Positions 1 through 10,564 of a stretch of DNA of 64,000 nucleotides are shown piece by piece. The position numbers and the translations under genes were made by a program. The notes beneath the pieces were generated by a model that saw only the letters and a program-made list of their open reading frames with translations, did not search any database and had not been told where the DNA came from. Source of the stretch: Notospermus geniculatus (taxonomy: Eukaryota; Nemertea; Pilidiophora; Heteronemertea; Lineidae); assembly GCA_002633025.1 (NCBI GenBank), contig NMRB01000719.1, positions 96,215 through 160,214 on the forward strand, given 5' to 3'. The stretch's first letter is position 1; each line of letters starts with the position of its first letter.

Positions 1-92
1 AGTTCATGCCTGCTTATCCAAGGACTGGACTGTGTTAAAATTCGCAGCCTCACGTGTCCAGGTGACTGAAATATCATGAGATTTTGATATAT

Positions 93-302
93 CAAACTTG
101 ATAATTTGAAATATCTCTGCCTGTGGTAGAGATAGAGGCATGATATCACCCATACTTAGGTTATTGATGATGCCCATTTCGATTATGCAACAACCTCGAT
201 GATCAGAGGTCAAGGTCAAGGTCAAACTTGATAATTTGAAATATCTCTGCTGTGATAGAGATAGAGGCATGATATCACCTATACTATGGTTATTGATGAT
301 GT
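93..302. repeat. Imperfect direct repeat pair
   Basis: About 80 bases at 93-172 recur with few differences at 222-302, both ending in a run of TTATTGATGATG. The second unit leads straight into the pentamer satellite, so the pair may be part of the satellite's founding sequence. No coding signal was seen in bases 1-300. Confidence 0.8.
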
Positions 303-690
303 CATATCATATCACATGTCATGTCATATCATATCACATGTCATGTCATGTCATATCACATGTCATGTCATGTCATACCACATGTCATGTCATACCACAT
401 GTCATGTCATACCACATGTCATGTCATACCACATGTCATGTCACATGTCATGTCATGTCACATGTCATGTCATGTCACATCATGTCATATCACATGTCAT
501 GTCATGTCATATCACATGTCATGTCATATCATGTCACATGTCATGTCATATCATGTCACATGTCATGTCATATCATGTCACATGTCATGTCATATCATGT
601 CACATGTCATGTCATATCATGTCACATGTCATGTCATATCATGTCACATGTCATGTGTCATGTCATGTCATGTCATATGTCATGTCATGT
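303..690. repeat. ATGTC-type pentamer satellite
   Basis: The stretch is built almost entirely from the five-base words ATGTC, ATATC and ACATG. From about 520 to 650 a higher-order unit of roughly 22-25 bases (ATATCATGTCACATGTC core) repeats about six times. Because few stop codons can form from these words, three overlapping frames stay open and translate as His/Met/Ser/Cys strings. These are not genes. Confidence 0.95.
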
Positions 691-828
691 CCGAACCTGT
701 ACATCGGGAACCATACGACATTTACAATGTCATCTTGTATATCCTTCCTCCTGGACACTGGATCATGTGATACACCCACCCACAAGAGATGTCTCATTTC
801 ACATACCTGCCACCTGAAAACCCACGGC

Positions 829-1235
829 CCATATTCATAAAACCTTGCTAGCTTAGTTGGTTGCTAGTTGTGTACATTGGCCTGTACAAACTAGGCACTT
901 CAGCAGGCAACTAAGGGCTGATTCATACTCGCTTGCGGACCGTCAAGCGCATGAAACTGATCGCAGGTTTCCACGACGTGAATGTGCACACGCAGTGAAA
1001 TTGATCATAGTCGGCGCAAAATCCGGACGGAGTATGAATCAGCCTTAAGCCTAGCAAGGTTTTATGAATATGAGCCCCGGAGCTATTCTAAAGTTTGTTA
1101 GAATACAACTCAGAACCGTGCTAAGCTAAGAATGGTTTTATGGAATAGGCTTAGCAAGCAACTAAGAGATAGAATGATTCTAGTGCAGTTTGGCAGCCAA
1201 CTAGGCCTTAGAATAGTTTTATGGAATTGGCCCCA
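829..1235. mobile_element. Nested MITE cluster at the left edge of copy A
   Basis: The outer element has inverted ends reading CATATTCATAAAACCTTGCT on the left and the complement (AGCAAGGTTTTATGAATATG) near 1050-1070. A second stretch (1078-1235) ends in ATTCTAAGG-type inverted words and GGCCCC. Copy B at 18,054-18,168 has the outer element without the internal insertions. Homology between the two locus copies stops exactly at the left end of this element. Confidence 0.75.
916..1045. mobile_element. 130 bp MITE inserted inside another MITE
   Basis: The terminal inverted repeats are GGCTGATTCATACTC and GAGTATGAATCAGCC. It is flanked by TAAG on both sides (912-915 and 1046-1049). Copy B near 18,140 reads straight through (CTAAGCCTAGC), giving the empty site. 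Confidence 0.85.
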
Positions 1236-1293
1236 GGACTTTTGATTGAGGCCCCCAGGGACAATATGATATTGATCCAAAGAGCATACTTAC

Positions 1294-3338
1294 ATGCTCC
1301 TCTCCTTCCATCTCCTCGGGTGCCACATTCTGCTTGGGTGGCACTTTACCCGGCCTCTCTCCTCCCCGTGTCTGACTGGTCCTTTCTCCCTTCTTCATCT
1401 TTTTGTCAGCTTCTTGTGTTTCTCTCCCAACAGCTGACTGCTCCTCACTGGTCAGTCCATTGTCCCCAATGTCACATTCGTTATCATCAGGTTTCTCAGT
1501 ATTCCCATGCCTCGGTGATCCTCTCCTGTCCTCTGAGCTCGCGAGCCTAGACCTCTGAGTCTTTTTCCGTTTGTGTTCCTTTGTTTTTGTTTGACTCTCA
1601 GTAGGGGGGGCATAATCCTCATCCGCCTTGTCGTCATCATCATCATCATCACTGCCGGCAACTGCTGCGAAGGTGACGGTCTTTCTTTGCGTTCTGGAGG
1701 CAGGTTTGAGGCATGATTTACTTGTTTCTGTGGGGACGTAATCCTCATCCTTCTTGTCATCCACCGTGCTCTCATCATTATCACCGCCGGCAGCTGTTGC
1801 GATGGTGACAGTCTGTCTTTGCGTCTTGGTAGCAGGTTTGAGGCATAATTTCCTCGTTCCTGTGGGGGCATAATCTTCATCTCTCTTGTCATCCACCATA
1901 CTGTTAGTATCCTCATCATCGTTACTGCCAGCTGCTGCAATGGTGACTGTCTGTCTTCGTCTCTGAGGGGCAGGTTTGAGGGATGATTTCTTTGTTTCTG
2001 TGGAGTTGGTCATTTTCTTCCTTGGTATCCGACTTTTACTCCTGGCATCTTTTGCTTGAGATTTTTCAATGCAACCAGAAACTGCAGCGTCCTGTTTGCT
2101 TACCGGTTCTTTTGCACTTTTTCTCCCGGACTTTTTGTCGAGTGAGTGTTTGCTGATCTCCAGACCTCCTTCAGTCCTCCTTGACTCTTCAGATGACACA
2201 TCACCAGCTTTGTTTTTCTTCAACTTCCCATGTTTTTCATTCTCCTCACGATATGCGTTAAGTGTTGCATGGACGTTATGAACTGACTCATTAGCCGAGA
2301 TATCAAATACATCTTTTGTTTGTTCCTTAGCAGGGCTCAGACCAAGGAAATCAAAGGCCGATGGAGGATTGGACGTCGGTAACTCGATAGGTTTAGATTT
2401 CTGTTTCGAGCGGCTTCTCTTATTTTTAGACCTTGACAAGCCTGGCTTTGATCGAGGATTTGGTATTTTGAAATCACCATTCGCATCCCTTCGTCCGGCA
2501 ACAAATTTAATCTTTCCCGGTTTGAAATGAAACTCAGCAAACTTCTTGTCTTTTTTCCCTTCATCTGAACTCTCACTCCCTTCGGAAGGTTCTTCTTGAC
2601 AATGATGGCATGAAGAACCCTGTGGACTTACTGGTCTTGTTTTATCTTCCCGCAGATCAACATCATTTACATCACTGCCACCAGATGGCGCTGTGCCTGT
2701 CATTTCAACATCGTCACCTTTATCATTCTCTTGATCCATATCTTTGATCTGAGAGGGACTCACACCAATCTCAATCGGTTTACTCATAAATGAACCCACT
2801 TCACAAGTAAACGCCATGTTAACCTCGTCCAAGATGGTGTCATTGAGCAGACCAGAAGAATCATCAACCTCGGACGCGTTACCGAGGTTAGAATTTGATT
2901 TCTCTTTTGTTGGCACGGGTGCTTGTTTCTTCTTACGAGCTTGATTGACAGCTGGATTACCCACACCTGGCTTCTCATTCTCAAAAGGAATAAATCTGAA
3001 GATCGACACAGGGGGCCGACTACCAGCTACATCTAGTGGACGTTCATAAGGATCAGGGATGGGAAAGATGGGAGATATGACAGACTCGATTCGACGTCTT
3101 CTTGGCCTTTCAACATTTGGTTCAACTCTCTCCTGATTGACTACAATCACGTTAGCGGAATCAGTGTTCTCCACCATCTTCTGATCATCCGATGTCCGCG
3201 GGGTCAGAGCCACTGGTATTTCAACCGACGTCTTTGGTCCCGTGACTACAACATTCTGAATGGTCTCACTGTCAAACAAATTTGACCTTCGACCTTTTGA
3301 CTGGCGTGAGCTTGATCTTCGCTTCAGTTCATCCAGTT
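1294..3338 (-). CDS. SGO1: Shugoshin copy A, large central exon
   Basis: This exon is 2,045 bases, open throughout, entered after TTTCAG (phase 1) and left at CAT|GTAAGT (phase 0). It encodes a disordered, charged chain rich in Lys, Ser and Asp. The region at about 1620-1990 holds three copies of a roughly 42-residue repeat of the form DEDYxPT...SxLKPAxRxxRQTVT followed by an acidic run. Copy B has five. Copy A lacks the last two repeats and about 200 residues after them, joined in frame, plus an 18-19 residue block near the end. The first 227 or so codons (2659-3338) are present only here, because copy B is broken at the matching point. Confidence 0.8.
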
Positions 3339-3468
3339 CTGAAACTAAAATGTTTGTTAATGTGTTAGTACATGTACCCGGTAGCCCGAAAAATGAAGGA
3401 TTCTTTGTGAAACATCCCTTCATTGATATTTTTCTTTGACAGATCAGCCCTACCTGTGGGTAAATCAC

Positions 3469-3587
3469 CTGAAGTCTCCTCGAACATCAAAGCCCCAGCT
3501 TCATCGACCAGGCTGAGGTCTCCTGGTTTTGATCCTGTAAACATTCGGCCCTGTGTCTCACGTGTTGACGGGTTACTGTCGATTAAC
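3469..3587 (-). CDS. SGO1: Shugoshin copy A, exon before the large exon
   Basis: This 119-base exon lies between TACCTTTCAG and TCAG|GTGATT. It enters in phase 2 and leaves in phase 1, joining exactly to the neighbouring exons without a stop. It encodes RLIDSNPSTRETQGRM and then an acidic segment ending FEETS. No counterpart exists in copy B, where the segment falls in the assembly break. Confidence 0.75.
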
Positions 3588-4522
3588 CTGAAAGGTACCA
3601 TTCTTTATCATAAACACATTCCACATTGGGGCGGAATAAGCATTCCACCACAAGAGTCTGAAAGCGGGACCTCAGTCATGTGTCAGTTTCCTGATGGCCC
3701 TTTTCTGCTCCTTTGAGGGAGAGTACTAGCACAGTACCCTTCGTACCCTCTGGCAGAAACACTGGGATAGCTGAATCATGTCAAGCACATGACACAGATA
3801 GATACAAGATAGATTATTGAGCTACTGGACAAATATGCTGCTGAAATTTGATTTACAGTGTATCCAATATTTAACAAAATTCTTCTGTGAAAATAAGGAA
3901 ACTTTATTCAGACAAACAGATGAATTCCTCTGAAGAGCATTATTCATGAGGCCACACAAAAATAATACTGTGGTTCCGGTAACACATCTTAATTTTTCAG
4001 GTGGGATAGGAGGGTAGGGATGATTATTTTATTTTGGAAAATTATTTTGAGGTCTTTACCAGGGTAGGGGACACTCGACATTTATTTTATTTTCGAAAAG
4101 CCAACAGGTTCAAGCACACCACTTAATATCAACACAAACCACAGTGATGGGTGAACTAGAAACAGTCAGGTTCACTGGAATTGTGCCAGGCAGCAATGCA
4201 GCGTTGCTGGGTGCAACTGACTGGGATCGGCGGCAAAAACTTTCTGACGTCAGGCTTCAAATCTGGTGGGGAACAAGATGTTGAAGGTCAGATTTGTGGT
4301 GGTAAGGTGATTAAAATGACTAGAAAATAATTTGTTAAAATAATGTTATTCAGACTCCATCTTAGAGAGTTGGGGTCGGCCTAGGATCATGCTTATTTTT
4401 TTTACAAGTTACCAAAAAATCTTTAGGGCCGGCAACATTTTGAGGGGGTAGGTCGGGTTACCGGAACCACAGTATTACAATGTATTTTTGTGTGGCCTGA
4501 TTGTTTTATTAGCATTACTTGC

Positions 4523-4704
4523 CTTTGAAGTGCATTTTTGAGTGTCTCAGGTGACATTTCAACCTTGTCCGGATCCAACGATGAACGACTTGCATCAATT
4601 GAAACTGAATTTTGAGTCGATCGGTCCCATATGCAGGCGTCAATCCCTTGAACAACAAGGTTACCGATCCTTGAGAACAGCTCTTTAATTTGAGCAAGTT
4701 TATT
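4523..4704 (-). CDS. SGO1: Shugoshin copy A, exon after the coiled coil (GC donor)
   Basis: The exon begins after TTCAG with NKLAQIKELFSRIGNL and ends at CAAAG|GCAAGT, the usual form of a GC-AG intron donor. It is 182 bases, phase 0 to phase 2, and open. Relative to copy B it lacks a 12-base direct duplication. Confidence 0.75.
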
Positions 4705-4890
4705 CTGAAAAAAGATGGAGTTCATGTGCCATGCAAACTACTGGGGGAAGAATGAAGAGTTCTGTGACTTACACGAAGGCAAATTGGTGCCTTCAGAGAA
4801 ATAACATAATCACCTGGATTATACATGTAATGTATTTTTTTACTCAGGGAATTGACCGCTTCATTTAAAATCAACAGATTTTATGCTCAC

Positions 4891-5010
4891 CTCAAGTCTT
4901 TTCTGGACCTCCTCTTCAATTTCAGCATTTTTAAGCTCGGCTACGTGGCAGAGTGCATTATACTTTATACTTCCAGGCCCTGGGCATGCTGGGGTAAAGC
5001 AGTTTTTATC
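4891..5010 (-). CDS. SGO1: Fused exon of shugoshin copy A
   Basis: This 120-base exon is a junction of the start of copy B exon 2 (DKNCFTPACPGPGS, 14 codons) and the end of copy B exon 3 (IKYNAL to QKRLE, 26 codons). The intervening 473 bases present in copy B, about 22,082-22,554, are absent: the rest of exon 2, an intron, and most of the coiled coil including the NN pair expected to contact PP2A. The reading frame and both splice sites (TTTTCAG acceptor, GAG|GTGAGC donor) are kept. Confidence 0.8.
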
Positions 5011-5032
5011 CTGAAAATAAGTATGATAGTTA

Positions 5033-5805
5033 AGACCGCCACCACCTCACAAGGTGGCGGTCTTCATTGGTTTCACTGGATTTCTCTCTCTCTCTCTCTC
5101 TCTCCCTCAAATCTGTGGTTTCGGCAGGATAACTCAAAAAATACGCCACGTATCGCGATGAAACTTTCAGGAGTTGTGGATATGCATGTTACACGGAAAC
5201 CTATTGATTTTGGGGGTCATCCACCAACAATGAACTGTTTAATTAGATGAAGTCTGTTGTCCTAACGCATTTTACCTTTGCCCATGACGTCAACAACCCA
5301 TGACGTCGGGCCTAAGAACGCAGCGTCACCACGACGTCGAGCATGACGCTGCAGCGTCACTCGCCGCAGCGGGGTTTTCGCTGACGTCATCTCATCTCGG
5401 ATCAAACTGTGACGCCACGCACACCACGTTTCAGGTCCTCTGGCCAATCAGAGATCGAAATGAATTTGGTCCGGTGCCATGATGTAGGCCTACCCGTATT
5501 TCGCGAAAAATGACACGCACATTTGTCTGAAATCAATAACATTTAAATGGTCATGACCCGACAAGTTTACCAATTGTGAAATTTAGTAGGCCTAACTTTG
5601 AAAACAATAACCCCCTGCTCTTGGCTGCCGCGAAACACACAATCGCACTGTAAAGCCATGTACATCTACATCATAAATGTAGGCCTACACTGTAAATGAC
5701 GCATGTTCAGTCCCAATATCATCAGTTTCCATTGCCCTAACATATTTACAAAATTCATCAGTGAATTTTCAAAGGCGGTCTTCAAATTGACTCACAAGTC
5801 AATTT
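5033..5805. mobile_element. 0.77 kb insertion in intron 1 of copy A
   Basis: Copy B reads GATAGTTATAGTTTATT without interruption near 22,610-22,625. Copy A has about 773 extra bases here. The insert begins with a hairpin (ACCGCCACC...GGTGGCGGT), contains a (TC)n run at about 5082-5105 followed by TTTCGGCAGGATAACTCAAA, and a block at 5280-5420 with several TGACGTCA-like words. GGCGGTCTT recurs near 5772. I see no clear target duplication. Confidence 0.65.
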
Positions 5806-6229
5806 CTAGTTTATTTTCTGTCTCGTTCTCTTAAAAAAACGAAATGCTATCCATCCTCCTCCTCAAACCTCATGCAGCAGTGAGTCACACTCACAGCCTG
5901 GTACGACGTCCCACGTGGGTTTTGTAAACTTTTTCAAGTCAAACTTTTAGATTTCCAAAGCTAGTATTCCGTTGAGCAGTTATGGATTCCCAAGTTTTTA
6001 TGACCGTCATGATCCCAAGGTTCTAAGCTATCCACTGGTATGTTTAATTACTGGGAGTGACCAGGAACCTGGCGACAGTCGTGAGTTGAAAAGGGCATGT
6101 GTGGTCAAATTCTCGTAAACGTTGTTCCCTACTTTTTGCATGGATCTATAGGCCTAGGGCATGTAGGGCTAGGCCTATGGCAACCAGGCTGCCAGGTAGG
6201 CCTAGCTGGTAGGCCCAGCCATGTCTACG

Positions 6230-6753
6230 TCACTACGACTTTTGGCCCATTTCTTGCCAGATTGTTAATGTGATCGCGTGATTTAGCAGACAGAAACTTA
6301 AGGTAGCCATTGCCTATTTACATTTGTTTCAGAATCCATGAGAACTATGTGATAACTTCAGAAAACAGAAGAAAACATCACTACACATGCTACACGAGGA
6401 TCACGTTATTTTTACCGCATCTCACGTGATTGGCCGAGAGCGAGATCACATTGTCAGTCACGTGATCTAGAAGGAAGATGGCAGCTTTCACTTGCGTTCA
6501 GAAGTCTCAATTTTGTCAAATAAAACATTCGTTATTGAGCAAATAAAACCGATTTAATGTTGAGATTAGCAATAAACTGATAAATAAAACTTTATACCAT
6601 AACTTGAACGTTTGTTTGCAAAGACGAGATTAGTCGTTTTGAATTATTTGACATTTGAAATGGGACGCTGACCTGCTGACGGAACGCAACGCGCGGCGGG
6701 CATGGGCGGTGTAAGAGGAGTGAGTATCCCCTGAATACAATGTTCGAGGTTCA
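6230..6753. promoter_or_regulatory. Conserved putative promoter, copy A
   Basis: This is the most conserved non-coding block between the copies (B: 24,460-24,987). It contains CACGTG E-boxes, an inverted CCAAT box (GATTGG), and AAGATGGC, which matches the YY1 core seen near many animal start sites. It lies between the divergent shugoshin (minus) and AKR (plus) genes, so it could serve either. Promoter function is inference. Confidence 0.45.
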
Positions 6754-6959
6754 ATAGTCAGCTATGGACTGTATGCCGAAGGTTATATTCGAATGGTTAT
6801 ATATTTTATATCTGCATTATATCTCGTTGAAAGTGAAAGCAGAATGTGTAACTTATGGTTCTCGTTTATTGAAAAAAAATTATCTTGGCAGTATAAAACC
6901 CAGCCAGCCACGTCACGTGTCGTTTTCCCAACTGTCCACTACCAACGACAACGTCTACG

Positions 6960-7488
6960 GTAGCCAGGGGTTGCGCTAGCCTGAAAAATGTGTTAGCCAC
7001 TGTGGCTTACTGACTCTCAATTTTTTTAGCCACATTTTAGTTGTGTTAGCCACTGTGGCGAACCAAGCCCAAAAAATTGTTAGGCCTAAAAAAATAAATG
7101 TCTTGTTTCGGGTCAGCCGACCGACCCTCCTGAAAATGCCCCGACCCTAAAATTTTTTTCCAAACCTAGAAAAAATAAAACTAAAAAATCACATAATAAT
7201 ACTGTTTTTTCAATTAAAACTTTCAAAAAATGACAAGAGAACAACAAATGAAGAAGGAACATTCATGACATGGCAGAATCTACAGCTCTTCCTAGGCCCC
7301 CTATGTTTTTTTATGTTACAGATCAGTTCCACTTCGTTATTTCAGCTGACATTTCCTATTTTACACACAGTTTTTCAAGCAAACTTTGGGAAAAAATTTG
7401 TAAAAAATAAAATTTTATTCCGACCGACCGACCCTAATTTTTAGATTCGTCTCCCAGCGCCATCTTACAGCAGTGGTGGAGACGAATC
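6960..7488. repeat. Low-complexity stretch ending in a hairpin
   Basis: Copy A only. GTTAGCCACTGTGGC occurs twice, then an A/T-rich stretch, then CCGACCGACCGACCC. The end (7444-7488) is a hairpin with arms GATTCGTCTCC and GGAGACGAATC. No gene is seen. Probably degraded transposon sequence. Confidence 0.5.
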
Positions 7489-7489
7489 T

Positions 7490-7778
7490 ATTGTATTATA
7501 GACTCACCTCCGCAGGTCGGGCGGGCTAGGGCAGGTGGGGTCTGTTCGGCGGTGTAGGGGTGAGTGGGTGGGGCTACCACGGGGCCCAGCACCTCCCTTC
7601 TCCAAGGATGGTCTTTACCGGAGGGTGGGGAGATAGTGCCCTCTCCCGAACCGGGGGTCAGAGGCCTGCTTTCTCTGGGCCCGGAAGAGGCAAGAGGAAG
7701 GGCAAAGTGGCGGAGTAGGATACGGATCCACCGCTCCTGCCTGTGAAACAAACAAACAAACAAACAAACAAACAAATT
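7490..7778 (+). mobile_element. Retroposon 3' end with (AAAC)n tail
   Basis: A G/C-rich block unlike its surroundings ends in eight AAAC units (about 7746-7778). A simple-repeat tail of this kind is typical of the 3' end of non-LTR retroposons or SINEs. No coding domain is visible and it is absent from copy B. Confidence 0.45.
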
Positions 7779-8929
7779 GCCCTGCGGGGTATCAACTGAT
7801 AGACGCACTCTCGCCCCAGGCAATGTCCACGTGGCATTGTGCCATGTAATGGAATACATCAACGACCTAGGAAATAGGCCAGCGTGTACTTGCAGTAATA
7901 AATACGTGATTTACTGTGACCTGCAAAGTGCCGTGTGGTGAAACTATAATCGTTATTCAGATAACGTAATGGCCATTCGATACAGGTATTTCACTCACTA
8001 TTATTGTTCGACGAACAGGCAAAACTTTTGGCTAGAAGGCGGTACTGCGAGTGAAACATTTGCGTCGAGGTTACTGTATGGCACGCCATTTCACTGATGC
8101 GCAACAAAGTTTTCATCTCGCAAGAAAATGCCGCTCATATGTACTCATTTGTCAAAAAGGGACAAATTTGTTAAGGATGTGATTCCTTTCATTCCCCTGA
8201 ATTTCAAATCGAGCTGTGTAGATTTTATCTAAGCACGACTCACCACCACCAGCTGACGAACACTTCATCGACGAAACACAGACCTTGTAATTTGCGTTGA
8301 TACCGACTTGAGGATAGCTTTCATGACTTTCACAACGTCGTGAACTTTTGGTTTTATTTCTCTGGGATGGAATGAAATCGCCTCAAAAACTGTTTGGTTG
8401 GATTCCTGATAAAATTTCCTTTCCAATGACATAAAGTTTGCCCGTGTTGGTCATTTCTACGAAGATATATTTAGCCCTACTTGATCTGGCTTTGCGCCAA
8501 AAACCATGCAGACGATCTCCATGAGTGTGTCACCTNGTCCGGCGGTGTTTCTGTTAGAATGGCATGAATGGGTCGGGTATTGAGACTGATATTGTACATT
8601 TTTGCATTGGATTGATATGATACATTGCCTCACTAATAATAATACTGAAAAGAAGCCTTTTAACCCTGTTTTCGGCGATATTTTGGTGTATTCCGGCGTA
8701 TTTCGGTGTATTCCGGTTTTCTTACGGACCCTGTTCAATGTACATGTCATGATTACCCTCACTCGAAGCAAGAAAGTAAAAAGATCGTTTATTCTCCTCC
8801 ATCTATAGCCTATCCCCCTCACCTGGTGTCCGAATCAAGTGATGTACTATTTCTTGGCTCTGATATTTCATCCCTGTCTATTTCCAGTGATTTCTTTGTT
8901 GCAGACTGCCTCTGGATTGTGTAATTCAG
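7779..8929. other. Non-coding stretch with a contig join
   Basis: No gene is seen. A single N at 8536 probably marks a contig join. Homology with copy B resumes at about 8729 (B: 25,256). Confidence 0.5.
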
Positions 8930-9482
8930 ACAGACAAATGATGATGAGTGTCAGAAAGTCGTCAAATCTGCTCTCAAGTTGGGAATCGCCTACATTGACA
9001 CAGCTCCATGGTATGGGCATGGAAAGTAAGAAAAAATCCTTGGCAAGGTAAGAAATTGTAGTACGGTAATAATCCTCTTTATCCATCGGCAGCGTGGGGG
9101 AGGCGGTTTCAGAACTTCCTTTCTAATCTTTATTTTTACCAAGCGACGTCCACGAGGAATGAGAGGAACAAAGGGCTTGTCTTTTTCGATCAATAGGTAT
9201 CGTGGCACCCACATCAAATGACAAATGTCAAATAGTATAGGACATTCAGCATTGACACTGATGGTGCAGAGGTAAATCATAATTCCCTCTTCTCGCATGC
9301 TTTTTCTCTCCTTCAGGCTGTGAAGAAAACACCAAGAAAGGCCCATTTCGTTGCCACAAAAGTTGGAAGTACAAGCGGGAGGTTGAAAAACATGTTGGAT
9401 TTCCTCAGCAAAATGGATCATAAAAGTGTTGATGAAAGCCTAGCAAACTTGGGCTTGCTGCATGTTGACATTATACGGGTGT
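8930..9482 (+). pseudogene. Aldo-keto reductase pseudogene fragment, copy A
   Basis: Two exons are recognisable. The first (8930-9047) encodes ECQKVVKSALKLGIAYIDTA then PWYGHGK, the N-terminal barrel segment of galactose-dehydrogenase-like aldo-keto reductases, with the catalytic Asp (YID) and Tyr (WYG). The second (from 9317, after CTTCAG) encodes AVKKTPRKAHFVATKVG with the catalytic Lys, then MLDF...KSVDESLANLG. A TAA interrupts the first exon where Ser is expected (GHGK*EKILGK). One base is missing after KVG, and a TGA follows HVDIIRV where the catalytic His segment should begin. Introns are kept, so this is a decayed gene rather than a retrocopy. Confidence 0.75.
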
Positions 9483-10115
9483 GAAACATCAAAGCAAGTT
9501 AGGAGTCAATGTTGGATTATGAGAAGGCTGTTCTTTGTGGAATCAATGGAAGGTAAAACCATTTAGAATCATATGACTTAAGTTAACAAAAAGTAACTGC
9601 ATGAAGTTCAATTTGGTGTCAAATATGCAAGATTGCCACTCATTATGAACAGATTGTATTCAGCACCTAGTACCCATTCCTTGTCCTTGCTGAACTCAAG
9701 CATATAAAACTGAACTTGCTAACTGTGGACGATATCTGTGGTAGTGTTTTCCCTTGCTGACTGAGGAAGGTCACCCGGACATTCTTCTAACCTAACTGCA
9801 TGATAAGATTCCTAACACTGTGACCCTCACCGGTTGGGTATTGTATGTGTAGATGAAACAACCCCACCACTTAACAATGCATGTTCTTTTATTGCACCAG
9901 GTTTTTCAACCCATTGAGAAGCAAACATTGGGAAGGTCGTGAGGTGAAGGAGTGTAGGAGAGCAATGAGAGCTAGGGCGGAAGGTCGTGATGTCTTGGTC
10001 GTGGGAGGATAGAATAGAGATCACTTTGATAATGAGTAGTGTACTAAGTAGTAGTGGTAGTCGTCTCACATCCTTCATGATCAGGCGTACCAGAGGAATG
10101 TTTGTAGTATTTTTT
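9483..10115. other. Non-coding remainder of the AKR locus, copy A
   Basis: Closely matched by copy B (about 26,006-26,650). Later exons of the reductase could have been here, but I cannot recognise them. Confidence 0.5.
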
Positions 10116-10486
10116 AGGGAGTGACTATTCGGCGAGCCCAGCTCTCTGTGCAGTCACTTTGTTTCCGTCTTGGATAGCGCGCCGGAGTAATTAGTTATGC
10201 ACTGCGGCAACCAATGAAAATCGAGATTACAAAACAGCAAAATGGCGGACTCGATGATCGTCCTTCCACTTCGATAAAATATCGGTGAAAAAAGAGCTGG
10301 GGCCTCCGGCCTATGCCAGTTTTTGGGCTAGTTTTGTTGATTTTAAAGGAAAAATGACTAATGGAGTTGTTATTTGACAAGCAAAATGCTTTCCAAACAC
10401 AGAAATTGGTCTTAGATGGCAAGCAAACAATGAACAGTCGTAACCACCGCTCAACATTGGCCAATGAAACTGCTACACTCCCAGCT

Positions 10487-10560
10487 TGCTCGGTAGCTCA
10501 GTCGGTAGAGCGTTTGCCTAGTAAACGCTAGGCCCCCGGTTCGACTCTCGCTTGGGGCAA
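10487..10560 (+). mobile_element. tRNA-like segment (SINE head)
   Basis: TAGCTCAGTCGGTAGAGCG matches a box A and GGTTCGACTCTCG a box B, with a plausible anticodon stem (CGTTT/AAACG). The loop would have C instead of U at position 33, and the acceptor and T stems do not pair. It is read as a tRNA-derived SINE head, not a working tRNA gene. Confidence 0.6.
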
Positions 10561-10564
10561 CTTT

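Larger units (their letters stand above)
1294..5010 (-). pseudogene. SGO1: Shugoshin copy A, coiled coil deleted and ends not found
   Basis: Shugoshin protects centromeric cohesin by recruiting PP2A through an N-terminal coiled coil and binds phosphorylated histone H2A through a C-terminal basic motif. This copy keeps the middle exons (large exon 1294-3338, then 3469-3587, 4523-4704 and a fused exon 4891-5010), all open with matching splice phases. Compared with copy B it lacks about 473 bases spanning the coiled coil, lacks the start-codon exon (sequence diverges at about 5913), carries a 0.77 kb insertion in intron 1, and shows no C-terminal exons left of 1294, where MITEs and satellite DNA lie. 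Its large exon is open throughout, so decay is recent or this is a variant haplotype. It could still be expressed from another start. Calling it a pseudogene is inference. Confidence 0.6.

Noticed and set aside
236-840. Three long overlapping ORFs (149-193 codons) rich in His, Met, Ser, Cys
   Set aside because: They are readings of the pentamer satellite in each frame.
7488-7862. 124-codon minus-strand ORF
   Set aside because: Overlaps a G/C-rich retroposon end and its AAAC tail.
10487-10560. A tRNA gene
   Set aside because: Boxes A and B are present, but the acceptor and T stems do not pair and the anticodon loop lacks U33. It is better explained as a SINE head.
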